A DNA stretch of 64,000 bases, from the NCBI RefSeq assembly GCF_013372125.1, contig NZ_CP053826.1, positions 930,001 through 994,000 on the forward strand, read 5' to 3'. The position numbers were made by a program, and so were the translations under genes. Under the pieces are notes generated by a model. The model was not told the origin of the DNA. It searched no databases and saw nothing but the letters and a program-made list of their open reading frames with translations. This DNA is from Campylobacter curvus (lineage in GTDB: Bacteria > Campylobacterota > Campylobacteria > Campylobacterales > Campylobacteraceae). Positions 10,270 to 17,981 of this stretch are shown here, piece after piece. Each line of letters starts with the position of its first letter. Positions within the stretch are counted from its first letter, which is position 1.

Positions 10270-10562
10270 TTTTGTCCTTTAAATTTTTATTTTTGGTGCG
10301 GCGCTTGACTGTTCTATCCGCGAAGTCAAAGTAGCGAAGCGGCAAAATTGCCATCCGATTTTCAGGGAAGCTGCAAAGCTGACCGCGAAAATCGTGATGC
10401 ATTCTTTTGCAAGCGAGCTACTTTTGCGTAGCGCATATAAAATTATGATAGTGCCACGCTAAATAAGATTTGACTTCGCTTGAACGGGCAAATTTAAAAA
10501 ATCAACACGTTTTGAAGCAGTTAAATTTGACTTCGCTTGCTGTCTGCTTATTTTATTATCCG
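10270..10562. other. Intergenic region with inverted and direct repeats
   Basis: This is 293 bases without a credible gene, between the response regulator and the kinase. It holds a 15-base direct repeat ATTTGACTTCGCTTG at 10468-10482 and 10525-10539, a CGATTTTC/GAAAATCG inverted pair around 10358-10402, and a looser pairing between AAGTAGC near 10330 and GCTACTT near 10428. The short words resemble those in the repeat elements at 12226-12385 and 24537-24680, so it may be a degenerate member of the same family. Confidence 0.4.
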
Positions 10563-12212
10563 TTAGTCCGCCCTCAAATCCACATCAAAACTAAGCTCGA
10601 ACGTCGTCGGGTTCGCCGCGCTTAGCAGCTTGATGTCGCCGTTTATCTTCTCGTTTGCGAGCTTCTTGCCAAAGTAAAGCCCGATGCCGCTGCCTTGCTT
10701 TTTGGTTGTCTTTGGCTCGGTCAAAATTTTATCCTTCAGCGCCTCACTCACGCCACCGCCAAAGTCGCTCACCGTGATGTGGCACTTTTGCGCGTCCGCG
10801 CTCACGCTAAGCCTGATCTCGCGCCTGCTTAGGTCATCTTTAAATTTTTCCACCACCGCGTCCTTTGCGTTATGGATCAAAATCAGCAAAATTTGCTGGA
10901 TGATGTTTTCGATCTGGCGGGCTTTGACAAACCCCTTAGCCTCTAAATTTACCCGCACGTTTGCGCGGCTAAGCTCGGTGTGCATGAGCGTTAGCAGGTT
11001 TTTCACGCTTTGGGCGACGTCAAATTCCTCGATATTTTCGCTCGTTTTGTAAAAATTTCTAAAAATTTCGATCGTGTTTGAGAGTAGCTGCACCGACTTT
11101 TGCCCGCTTTGTAGCATCAAGCGCAAATTTTCATTATCAAGCTTGCCGTCTTTTTGTAGCATCAGTAGCGTGGAGATCATCAAATTTAGCGAATTTACAG
11201 GCTGAATGAATTGATGATTTATCCCGCTGATTAGCTCGCCCGCCTCGCTCATTTTCACCTTGTGCGTGAGCAAAATCTCATACTCATCTTGCAGCTTTTT
11301 GATCCTCGCATACATGAAGTTATGCAGGAAATTTGCCGTCAGTGCGAGTATGAGAAAGGCAAACAGCAGCACGAGCGCGTTTTTTAGCACCGCGCGGTTT
11401 AGCTCGGCTAGCTCTTTTTCGTTGTCCGTGCCAGCCCCGATGAACCAGTTTAGCGTGGGAATCTCGGCGACTGAGATGAAATTTGAGCCGATATTTAGGC
11501 TCGTGATGTCCTCGTCGGTCAAAAACAGCTCCCTAAATTTACGCTCGATCTTTTCTTTTAGTGCCGTGTCCTTCATCGGTGAGAGCACCTCGCCGCCGTG
11601 CGTGACCAGAAACGAATACGAATTTGGCGGTAGCTTGAAGTTGCTGATATTTTTAAAGATGCCAGCAGTCTTGACCACACCGCAAAATGCCGCGGCAAAT
11701 TTGCCATCTTTATGCACGGGCACGCAGAAATTTAACGTCCCTTCGTTTAGCACCCTGTGCCTTTGCATGAAATTTACCGTCGGCGCATCCGTATTTTTGG
11801 TCTCTGCATACCATACGAGGCTTGTTCGATCCTCTTTTTCATCGCTTGGTTTTAAGATGTGTTTGCCATTTACAAATATCTCGCTGTTTTCTCTTAGCAG
11901 CTGGACGATGTCGAATTCTCTGGCATTTTGCTTAAAGAGCACGATGAAATTTTTGATCTTCTCATCGTCGCTGACGACGCCCGCATTTTCCATAAATTTT
12001 GCCGCGCGCACGAGAGAGTTTATCCGCTCGTCTAGCCAAATTTGAAAATTATCCACGATATTTTCGCTCGTTGCGACCTTATTTTTGTTCGCTAGCTCGG
12101 TGATCCTCACCTTTGCGCCCACGTAGATGTTTGCTCCAAGCGCGACTAGAAAAAGGCTTGAAATGATGATGATAAGGTAAATTTTAAAGTTATGCTCTTT
12201 TAGGGCTTTCAT
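10563..12212 (-). CDS. Membrane sensor histidine kinase with periplasmic sensing domain
   Basis: This protein of about 549 residues has a first membrane helix near residues 10-33, a periplasmic region of about 240 residues resembling a Cache/PAS-like sensor, a second helix near 278-298, then a dimerisation region with the candidate phosphohistidine H333 in SGINHQF. The ATPase domain follows with the N box (IHNAKDAV), G1 (DFGGGVS) and G2 (GSGIGLYFGK). It probably phosphorylates the response regulator encoded just downstream. The first in-frame codon is a TTG at 12221. The ATG at 12212 is chosen, with no strong ribosome site. The signal is unknown, and the link to aryl sulfates is inferred from position only. 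Confidence 0.85.
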   Translation of the reverse strand: MKALKEHNFKIYLIIIISSLFLVALGANIYVGAKVRITELANKNKVATSENIVDNFQIWLDERINSLVRAAKFMENAGVVSDDEKIKNFIVLFKQNAREFDIVQLLRENSEIFVNGKHILKPSDEKEDRTSLVWYAETKNTDAPTVNFMQRHRVLNEGTLNFCVPVHKDGKFAAAFCGVVKTAGIFKNISNFKLPPNSYSFLVTHGGEVLSPMKDTALKEKIERKFRELFLTDEDITSLNIGSNFISVAEIPTLNWFIGAGTDNEKELAELNRAVLKNALVLLFAFLILALTANFLHNFMYARIKKLQDEYEILLTHKVKMSEAGELISGINHQFIQPVNSLNLMISTLLMLQKDGKLDNENLRLMLQSGQKSVQLLSNTIEIFRNFYKTSENIEEFDVAQSVKNLLTLMHTELSRANVRVNLEAKGFVKARQIENIIQQILLILIHNAKDAVVEKFKDDLSRREIRLSVSADAQKCHITVSDFGGGVSEALKDKILTEPKTTKKQGSGIGLYFGKKLANEKINGDIKLLSAANPTTFELSFDVDLRAD

Positions 12213-12225
12213 AAATTTCAATTTC

Positions 12226-12385
12226 GCAATGTCTTATTTGCTTCGCAAGACGCCGAACATATAGCACGATTTTTTGCTTCGTTACACTCGCAACTGCGAG
12301 CAGACCGCAGTTAGCCTTACGGCTTCCTTGTTCGTAGCGCGAAGTAAAAAATCGGCGGCGATAGCGTCGCTTCATAAGACATTGC
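12226..12385. repeat. Nested inverted-repeat element, copy A
   Basis: The outer arms are a perfect 12-bp inverted pair (GCAATGTCTTAT at 12226-12237 and its complement at 12374-12385). Inside it is a second pair of 14 bases with one mismatch (GATTTTTTGCTTCG at 12268-12281 and its counterpart ending near 12353). The element fills the gap between dsbI and the kinase start and carries no convincing gene. Several words recur in copy B upstream of ackA: GATTTTTTGCTTC, GCAACT and AAAAATCGGCGG. It could fold as a long RNA hairpin in the dsb-kinase transcript. Confidence 0.6.
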
Positions 12386-12435
12386 TTCAAAATATTAATT
12401 AACGTAACTAAGAGTATATCAAAATCGGTCTAAAT

Positions 12436-13068
12436 TTAGACCGATTTTTGCGCTTTTAGAGTTAAAATTTTGCATACGAGTATCGCTGCAAGTATTACAA
12501 AACACACACCAAAGCCAATCAGCGTACAGTCCGCCATAGACATAAATTTTGATGACGGGATCAGATACCAGCCGTCTTGATAGAGATCGACGAGGTATTT
12601 TTGCGCGCCGCTTAGCGTGACGCCATCGGGCACGATCGGGCTGTCGTAGCCGCAGTCTCCCGTGGGTAAAAACCAATCCGGCGCCCACTTTTCAAGCGGG
12701 ATACCAAAGGGATAATGCGGCTCGGTCGAGCAGCCCTGCACACCAAATGGATCGTCTCCATGCACTGCGGCGTGGATCTTAGCGAGCTTTACGCTATACA
12801 TTATGCCCTGCACCGCGCCCCAAAACGCAAAAATATAACCCACCGCGGCGAGGGCTAAATTTTTGGGATCAATGATAGCGATCACGCCGCCAAGTGCCAT
12901 ACACAAAAAGGCAAAACGTATATAGACGCACTGCTCACAAGGTGGCATATAGGCGTAGTTTTGAAAGAGCGAGTGCGCCAGCACCACGAGCCCCACGCTC
13001 ACAAATATCAAAAGCGCCCACGTGTAGCGATTGTCTTGGAATTTAGCGATTTTTTGGACCAAATTCAT
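12436..13068 (-). CDS. dsbI: DsbI/DsbB-family membrane thiol oxidoreductase
   Basis: This 210-residue inner-membrane protein reoxidises its periplasmic DsbA-type partner and passes electrons to quinone. Four to five hydrophobic helices are visible. The first periplasmic pair is C44 and C47 (CEQC), and the second loop contains C113 and C139 in a long periplasmic insert, the arrangement of DsbB/DsbI proteins. It starts nine bases after the stop of the DsbA-like gene, so the two form an operon. With AssT next door, it best fits the DsbL/DsbI pair known beside arylsulfate sulfotransferase in uropathogenic E. coli. Confidence 0.9.
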   Translation of the reverse strand: MNLVQKIAKFQDNRYTWALLIFVSVGLVVLAHSLFQNYAYMPPCEQCVYIRFAFLCMALGGVIAIIDPKNLALAAVGYIFAFWGAVQGIMYSVKLAKIHAAVHGDDPFGVQGCSTEPHYPFGIPLEKWAPDWFLPTGDCGYDSPIVPDGVTLSGAQKYLVDLYQDGWYLIPSSKFMSMADCTLIGFGVCFVILAAILVCKILTLKAQKSV

Positions 13069-13077
13069 CGCCGCGCC

Positions 13078-13737
13078 TTATTTTTTGAGCAGTTCTTCAA
13101 TCAGCGCCGCCATGCCGTCTATCGAGCTGATGGATTTTGTATAGATGAGATATTTGCCATTTACCACAAATGCCGGCACGCCTTGAATTTTCGCCACCTC
13201 GTAGGCTGCGTCCCATTTACTAAGAAGCTCTTTTACTTTTGGATTTTCTAGCTCTTTTTGATAATCCGCCTCGCTCACGCCCGCTGCTTCGAGCCCTGTT
13301 TTAAGAAACGCAGCCTCGTCTTTACCGTCGTTCCAGCGCTCTTTTTTATCGTGATAGGCTTTGTAGTAGGCAAATTTTGCTTTTTTAAAGAGAGAATTTT
13401 CGTCAAACAAGCTCACGCCCTTCGCTTCGTCCATCGTGATGAGCACGGCAAATACCTTGCTCGCAGCCTCGCCGTAATCGCCCTTTGTTTTCAAATGAAA
13501 CGGCACGTATTTTAGCCCCTGCACCTTCTGCACAACCTTTGGCGTGACGGTTTTGTCGTATTTGTAACAAAACGGGCAAGCGTAGCTAAATACTTTAACG
13601 AGCGTGTTTTGCGGCACGTCAAGCGGCTTTTCTAGCTTTACGTAGTCCTCGCCTTCGGTAAATGCACTCGCGCTAACCCCCGCAAACATCGCGACTGCAA
13701 GTAGCCCCTTGGCCGCTTTGTTGAAAAATGAATTCAT
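13078..13737 (-). CDS. dsbL: DsbL/DsbA-type periplasmic disulfide oxidase
   Basis: This is a periplasmic thioredoxin-fold oxidase of 219 residues. A signal peptide ends near residue 25 (ASA before FTEGED). The active site is C54-P-F-C57, the same CPFC motif I recall for E. coli DsbL and unlike CPHC of general DsbA. The cis-proline segment GVPAFVV is present near the C-terminus. A strong AAGGAG site precedes the start. Its job is probably to form the AssT disulfide, with DsbI recycling it. A general DsbA role is the alternative, so the symbol is given from context. Confidence 0.85.
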   Translation of the reverse strand: MNSFFNKAAKGLLAVAMFAGVSASAFTEGEDYVKLEKPLDVPQNTLVKVFSYACPFCYKYDKTVTPKVVQKVQGLKYVPFHLKTKGDYGEAASKVFAVLITMDEAKGVSLFDENSLFKKAKFAYYKAYHDKKERWNDGKDEAAFLKTGLEAAGVSEADYQKELENPKVKELLSKWDAAYEVAKIQGVPAFVVNGKYLIYTKSISSIDGMAALIEELLKK

Positions 13738-14000
13738 GGAAAACTCCTTGTTTTAAATTTGATTTGGTGTAATTTTACACTGCGCAGCTTTTGCAAAAAT
13801 AACGCTAGACTGAAATTTAGATAAATTTGCATGAAATTTAAGGAAATTTTCTAAAATTTCAAATTATTTTCCAAATTTCAATATTTTTTAATGTTTCTGT
13901 GATTTTTGCGTTAGAAATATTACTTAAAATAGCACTAATAAAATTTTTTAAGACGAATTTAAAAATAAAACAATCTAAAATTTATCCAAAAGGAGAAACC
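13738..14000. promoter_or_regulatory. Divergent control region between dsbL and assT
   Basis: This region separates the minus-strand dsb genes from assT. On the plus side a candidate -10 (TTAAAAT, 13924-13930) lies about 70 bases before the assT ATG. The block 13852-13913 is nearly the same as 15931-15991 upstream of the second assT copy, so it was duplicated with the gene and is a good place to look for a shared regulator site. On the dsbL side there is a GTGTAA-TT-TTACAC inverted repeat (13767-13780) that also contains a possible minus-strand -10. No -35 box is evident, as usual in Campylobacter. Confidence 0.5.
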
Positions 14001-15848
14001 ATGAAAAATATGCTTTCATCAGTTGCCCTATCAGTGGCTTTGCTAGGCGGTTTTGCTACTGCCGCACTTGCGATCGGCGGGCCTAGTGGGGCGCGTATCG
14101 ACTACGCCGTGCAAGGGCAGATCGGCGAAGTGGTCGTAAATCCCTACGACATCGCGCCTCTTACGGCTGTCATCAAAAACGGCGGCTACACGCTAAGCAA
14201 CGCCAAAGTCACCGTCGTACCAAAGCCTGGCGGTCAAACGATCAGCTACAAGCTCGCCGACAAGCACCTTCGTACGCACGGCGGGATACCGATATTTGGC
14301 ATGTATCCGGACTATCAAAACACTATCGAGGTCGAATACGACAAGACCTACAAGGGCGAAACCAAGCACGTAAAAGAGAGCTATAAAATTTACGCCCCGG
14401 CGATATATCTGGAAAGCACCGGCATGCCAAATCAAAAACATGCGCTGTTTGATAAAATCGAAGTCGTGAAGGCTCCGAGCGCGAAATTTGCCAACCGACT
14501 CTACTACGTAAATAACTTCGTAAATAAAACGGGCAAAGGCACCAAGGTCGTGTGGAACAACCCAGCAGGCGGCGCGATCGAGTGGAACTATAGCCCGAAC
14601 AACTTCATCCTAGACACCAAAGGCGAGGTGCGCTGGTATATGGAGGCGAGTAAAATTTACGACCTCAAGCAGCCTTTTTCCGCGGGCGTCATGATGGGCT
14701 TTAAACAAAACGACGACGGAGCGATGACGTGGGGATATGGCCAAAGATACGCCAAATACGACATAATGGGCCGCGAAATCTTTAACCGCGAGCTTCCTGC
14801 TGGCTACAACGACTTCTCGCACTCGATGGACGTAGCGCAAAACGGACACTATTTCCTCCGCGCGGCAAACGCCAACTATAAACGCGCCGACGGCAAAAAC
14901 GTCCGCACGGTCCGCGACGTCATCGTCGAGGTCGATCGCGACGGCAACGTCGTGGATGATTTTAGGCTGTATGAAATCTTAGATCCGTACCGCGACATCG
15001 TGCTAAAAACTCTCGATCAGGGTGCGGTGTGCCTAAATATCGACGCTAGCAAAGCAGGCCACACCGCTAGCTCGGACGAGCTAGCCGCGATGGATTTGAG
15101 CGAAAAATGGGGCGACATCGTTGGCTCTGGTCCCGGACGCAACTGGGCGCACGTAAATAGCGTGGACTATGATCCAAGCGACGATAGCATCATCATCTCC
15201 AGCCGCCACCAAGACGCCGTCATCAAGATCGGCCGCGACAAACAGGTCAAATGGATAATGGGCGCGCACAAGGGCTGGAAGGACGAATTTAAAGGCTTTC
15301 TGCTCCAGCCTGTAGATAAAGACGGCAAAAAGATCGTCTGCGAGGACGAGTACTCAAAGTGCCCGGGATATGAGAGCGAAAAGGGCGGATTTGACTGGCA
15401 GTGGACGCAGCATACGGCATTTAGAATCGACAGCAAGTCTAAAAAAGGCGTCGTCTATCTAACGGTCTTTGATAACGGCGACACCCGCGGCATGGAGCAG
15501 CCTGCGATGGCGGGCATGAAATACTCCCGCGCGGTCGTCTATAAAATCGACGAAAAAGCTAAAACCGTCGAGCAAGTCTGGGAATACGGCAAACAGCGCG
15601 GCAGCGAGTGGTACAGCTCGGTTACATCGCTCGCGCAGTATCAAGACGATCTTGATAGCGTGATGGTTTACTCAGCGGTTGCCGGCATGCAGTTTGACAT
15701 CGCCAAAGGTCGTCCGGTCGGCGTGCCTAGCCCTCACATCAACGAGTTTGAATGGGGCGCAAAAGAGCCGGCGATCGAGATAAAAATGACCAACGCGATG
15801 GGCTATCAGGCATTTCCGTTTAGCCTAGAAAAGGCGTTTGAGAAGTAA
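14001..15848 (+). CDS. assT: Arylsulfate sulfotransferase, periplasmic
   Basis: This enzyme transfers the sulfuryl group from a phenolic sulfate donor to a phenol acceptor without PAPS. The 615-residue precursor begins with a signal peptide (cleavage about residue 24, ALA before IGGPSG). The four residues matching the catalytic set of E. coli AssT are present: H274 (DFSH), H384 (NWAH), R402 (SSRH) and H471, the probable sulfohistidine, in WTQHTAF. C447 and C454 sit where the essential disulfide is found. The ATG at 14001 has AAAAGGAG upstream. The open frame extends back to 13899 but that would spoil the signal peptide. A second, broken copy follows. The dsbL/dsbI pair needed for its disulfide is divergent from it. 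Confidence 0.95.
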   Translation: MKNMLSSVALSVALLGGFATAALAIGGPSGARIDYAVQGQIGEVVVNPYDIAPLTAVIKNGGYTLSNAKVTVVPKPGGQTISYKLADKHLRTHGGIPIFGMYPDYQNTIEVEYDKTYKGETKHVKESYKIYAPAIYLESTGMPNQKHALFDKIEVVKAPSAKFANRLYYVNNFVNKTGKGTKVVWNNPAGGAIEWNYSPNNFILDTKGEVRWYMEASKIYDLKQPFSAGVMMGFKQNDDGAMTWGYGQRYAKYDIMGREIFNRELPAGYNDFSHSMDVAQNGHYFLRAANANYKRADGKNVRTVRDVIVEVDRDGNVVDDFRLYEILDPYRDIVLKTLDQGAVCLNIDASKAGHTASSDELAAMDLSEKWGDIVGSGPGRNWAHVNSVDYDPSDDSIIISSRHQDAVIKIGRDKQVKWIMGAHKGWKDEFKGFLLQPVDKDGKKIVCEDEYSKCPGYESEKGGFDWQWTQHTAFRIDSKSKKGVVYLTVFDNGDTRGMEQPAMAGMKYSRAVVYKIDEKAKTVEQVWEYGKQRGSEWYSSVTSLAQYQDDLDSVMVYSAVAGMQFDIAKGRPVGVPSPHINEFEWGAKEPAIEIKMTNAMGYQAFPFSLEKAFEK

Positions 15849-15857
15849 ATTTACGCA

Positions 15858-15887
15858 AAATTTCAGGGCGAATTTGCCCTGAAATTT
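15858..15887 (+). terminator. Hairpin terminator after assT
   Basis: A perfect 12-bp stem (AAATTTCAGGGC at 15858-15869, complement at 15876-15887) with a 6-base loop lies 9 bases after the assT stop. Its lower part is A/T, so it could work in both directions. Confidence 0.75.
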
Positions 15888-15930
15888 ATAAATTTAGGCT
15901 CGTTTTCATCCTTTGCGAGCCTAAAATTCT

Positions 15931-16038
15931 AAAATTTCTAATTATTTTTCAAATTCCAATATTTTTTAATATTTCCGTGATTTTTATGTTAGCTGGTTTG
16001 GTTAAAATTGCATTAATTAAATTTTTAAGGAGGATCAA
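15931..16038 (+). promoter_or_regulatory. Promoter region of the second assT copy
   Basis: The stretch 15931-15991 matches 13852-13913 upstream of the first assT with only a few substitutions. The candidate -10 TTAAAAT is at 16002-16008 with the same spacing from the shared block. A strong AAGGAGG lies at 16027-16033 before the ATG at 16039. The expression signals of the copy are therefore intact although the coding part is not. Confidence 0.55.
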
Positions 16039-17860
16039 ATGAAAAAAAGAGTTGATTTCTTTTGCAGTTGCTTCGACATTGTGCGCGGCTTTGACTCCGG
16101 CTTTGGCAGCAGACGGCTCAAGCGGCCCCGCTACCTATCCGGGTGTGGGTAAAATCGGCGCGGTGGTGATGAATCCTTACAAGATAGCTCCGCTGACCGC
16201 CGTCATCAAAAGCGCAGGCTACGCGCTCACGGACATCAAAGTGAGCGTCAAAGCCAAAAAGGGCGGCGTGGATATCAGCTACGACGTATCGGATAAAAGC
16301 GCCTTGCAGCACGGAGGAATCCCGATCTGGGGGCTGTATCCGGACTACGTGAACGAGGTCGCGGTAAGCTACAAACGTAACGGCGAAGCTGTGAGCGAAA
16401 CGTATAAAATTTACGCCCCAGCCGTTGTGGTGTATGGCTCAGGGACAAATCAAACACAGGCACTTCCTACAGCTGTGGTGACTAAGGATAATCCGAAATT
16501 TCATAAAAATTTATACCTGATGAACCACCTAAGCTCGACTCTGCCAAACGCAGCTTAGGTGACGTGGAACAATCCCGTTGGCGGCGCGCTCGAGTGGGAC
16601 TATGAAAGCTATGTTTGGATAGTCGATGGCAAGGGCGACGTCAGATGGTATCTAAAAACAGACGAATTTAGAGATACCAACAATATCATGAAAAAGGGCA
16701 ATATGATGGGCTTTGATCAGACCAAGGACGGCGACATCGTCTGGGGTCAGAGTCAGACCTATAATCGCTTTGATCTCATGGGTCGCAAAATTTTCCAACG
16801 CGAGCTGCCAAAAAGCTACATCGACTTCTCTCATCATATGGAAGAGACCGCCAAGGGCACGTTTTTGATGCGCGTAGCCTCTAATGATTATAAACGCAAA
16901 GATGGCAAAAACGTCCGCACCGTGCGTGACGTGATCATCGAGCTTGACAAAGACGGAAACGTGCTTGACGAGTGGAAGATAATGGAAATTCTAGATCCCT
17001 ATCGAGCGACGAACCTGCTCGTGCTCGATCAAGGCGCAGTCTGCTTAAACGTCGATGCGAGCAAAGCGGGGCAAACAGCCAGCAAAGAAGAGCTGGAAGA
17101 TGACAAAGCTCCTTGGGGCGATGTCACCGGAGTGGGCGCAGGACGCAACTGGGCGCATATAAATTCCGCCAACTACGATCCAGCCGACGATAGTATCATC
17201 ATCTCGATCCGCCACCAAAGCGCAGTCGTCAAAATCGGACGCGACAAAAAGGTCAAATGGATATTATCTTCGCCTGAGGGCTGGAACAAAGAGCTATCCG
17301 CCAAGCTATTAAAACCGATAGATGCAAACGGTAAAAAAATAGACTGCGGCGAGAGCGGCTCGAAATGCCCGGGATACACGAGCGAGAAGGGCGGGTTTGA
17401 CTACACTTGGACGCAGCACACGGCATTTAAAGTAAATGAAAAAAGCAAGGGCGATAAAATCCATGTGAGCGTCTTTGACAACGGCGACACGCGCGGTATG
17501 GAGCAGCCCGCACTGCCGAATATGAAATACTCCCGCGCCGTCGAATACCTCATAGATGAGAAAAATATGACCGTGCAGCAAGTCTGGGAATACGGCAAGG
17601 AGCGCGGCTTTGAGTGGTACAGCCCGATAACTTCGGTAGTGGAGTATCAGCCATCACGCGACACGATGTTCGTGTATTCCGCGACTGCGGGAATGGGCGA
17701 TGTAAAGGCGTTTAGAAGTGGCGAGGCGAAGCTCACGCCGTTTTTAGAGGAGATAAAATACGGCACGAAAGAGGTCGAATTCGAGATGAAATTTATAAAC
17801 TAGAACACGATCGGCTACCGCTCGCTACCAATCGATCTGCAAAAGGCGTTTAAAAAGTAA
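16039..17860 (+). pseudogene. Second arylsulfate sulfotransferase, interrupted three times
   Basis: This is a tandem paralogue of assT with about 605 codons, retaining all catalytic residues (DFSHH, NWAH, IRHQ, WTQHTAF) and the cysteine pair. Three lesions break it. After ATG at 16039 a run of seven A (16042-16048) puts the signal peptide out of frame; six A would give MKKELISFAVAS and continue. An in-frame TAG at 16556-16558 falls where the first copy has a lysine (K182). A second TAG at 17801-17803 precedes 18 codons that still match the first copy's C-terminus, ending at TAA 17858-17860. It appears to be a pseudogene. Sequencing error at the homopolymer is possible but does not explain the two TAG codons. 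Confidence 0.88.
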
Positions 17861-17889
17861 AATTTCGGGGTCATTTGCCCCGAAATTTT
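17859..17889 (+). terminator. Hairpin terminator after the second assT copy
   Basis: A 12-bp stem (AAAATTTCGGGG at 17859-17870, complement at 17878-17889) with a 7-base loop, then TAAAT. It overlaps the ancestral stop codon of the broken gene and resembles the terminator after the first copy. Confidence 0.75.
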
Positions 17890-17981
17890 TAAATCCATCA
17901 TACCTTTCTATACCAAGCATAACCGAAATTTAATAAAATTTTAGAGATAATACCGACTACTTTAATGATTTGGACTAGAAT

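Noticed and set aside
12190-12390. Open frame of 66 codons on the minus strand in the gap before the kinase
   Set aside because: It lies inside the inverted-repeat element, has an Arg-rich composition unlike any neighbour and no ribosome site; the repeat explains it.
13899-14000. Upstream extension of the assT frame to an ATG at 13899
   Set aside because: It would add 34 residues ahead of a clear signal peptide. The ATG at 14001 has AAAAGGAG and fits the family.
16556-17803. TAG read as a sense codon (recoding) in assT copy 2
   Set aside because: Campylobacter uses TAG as stop, for example at the end of metI in this window. There is no local signal such as PYLIS, and a separate frameshift breaks the same gene.
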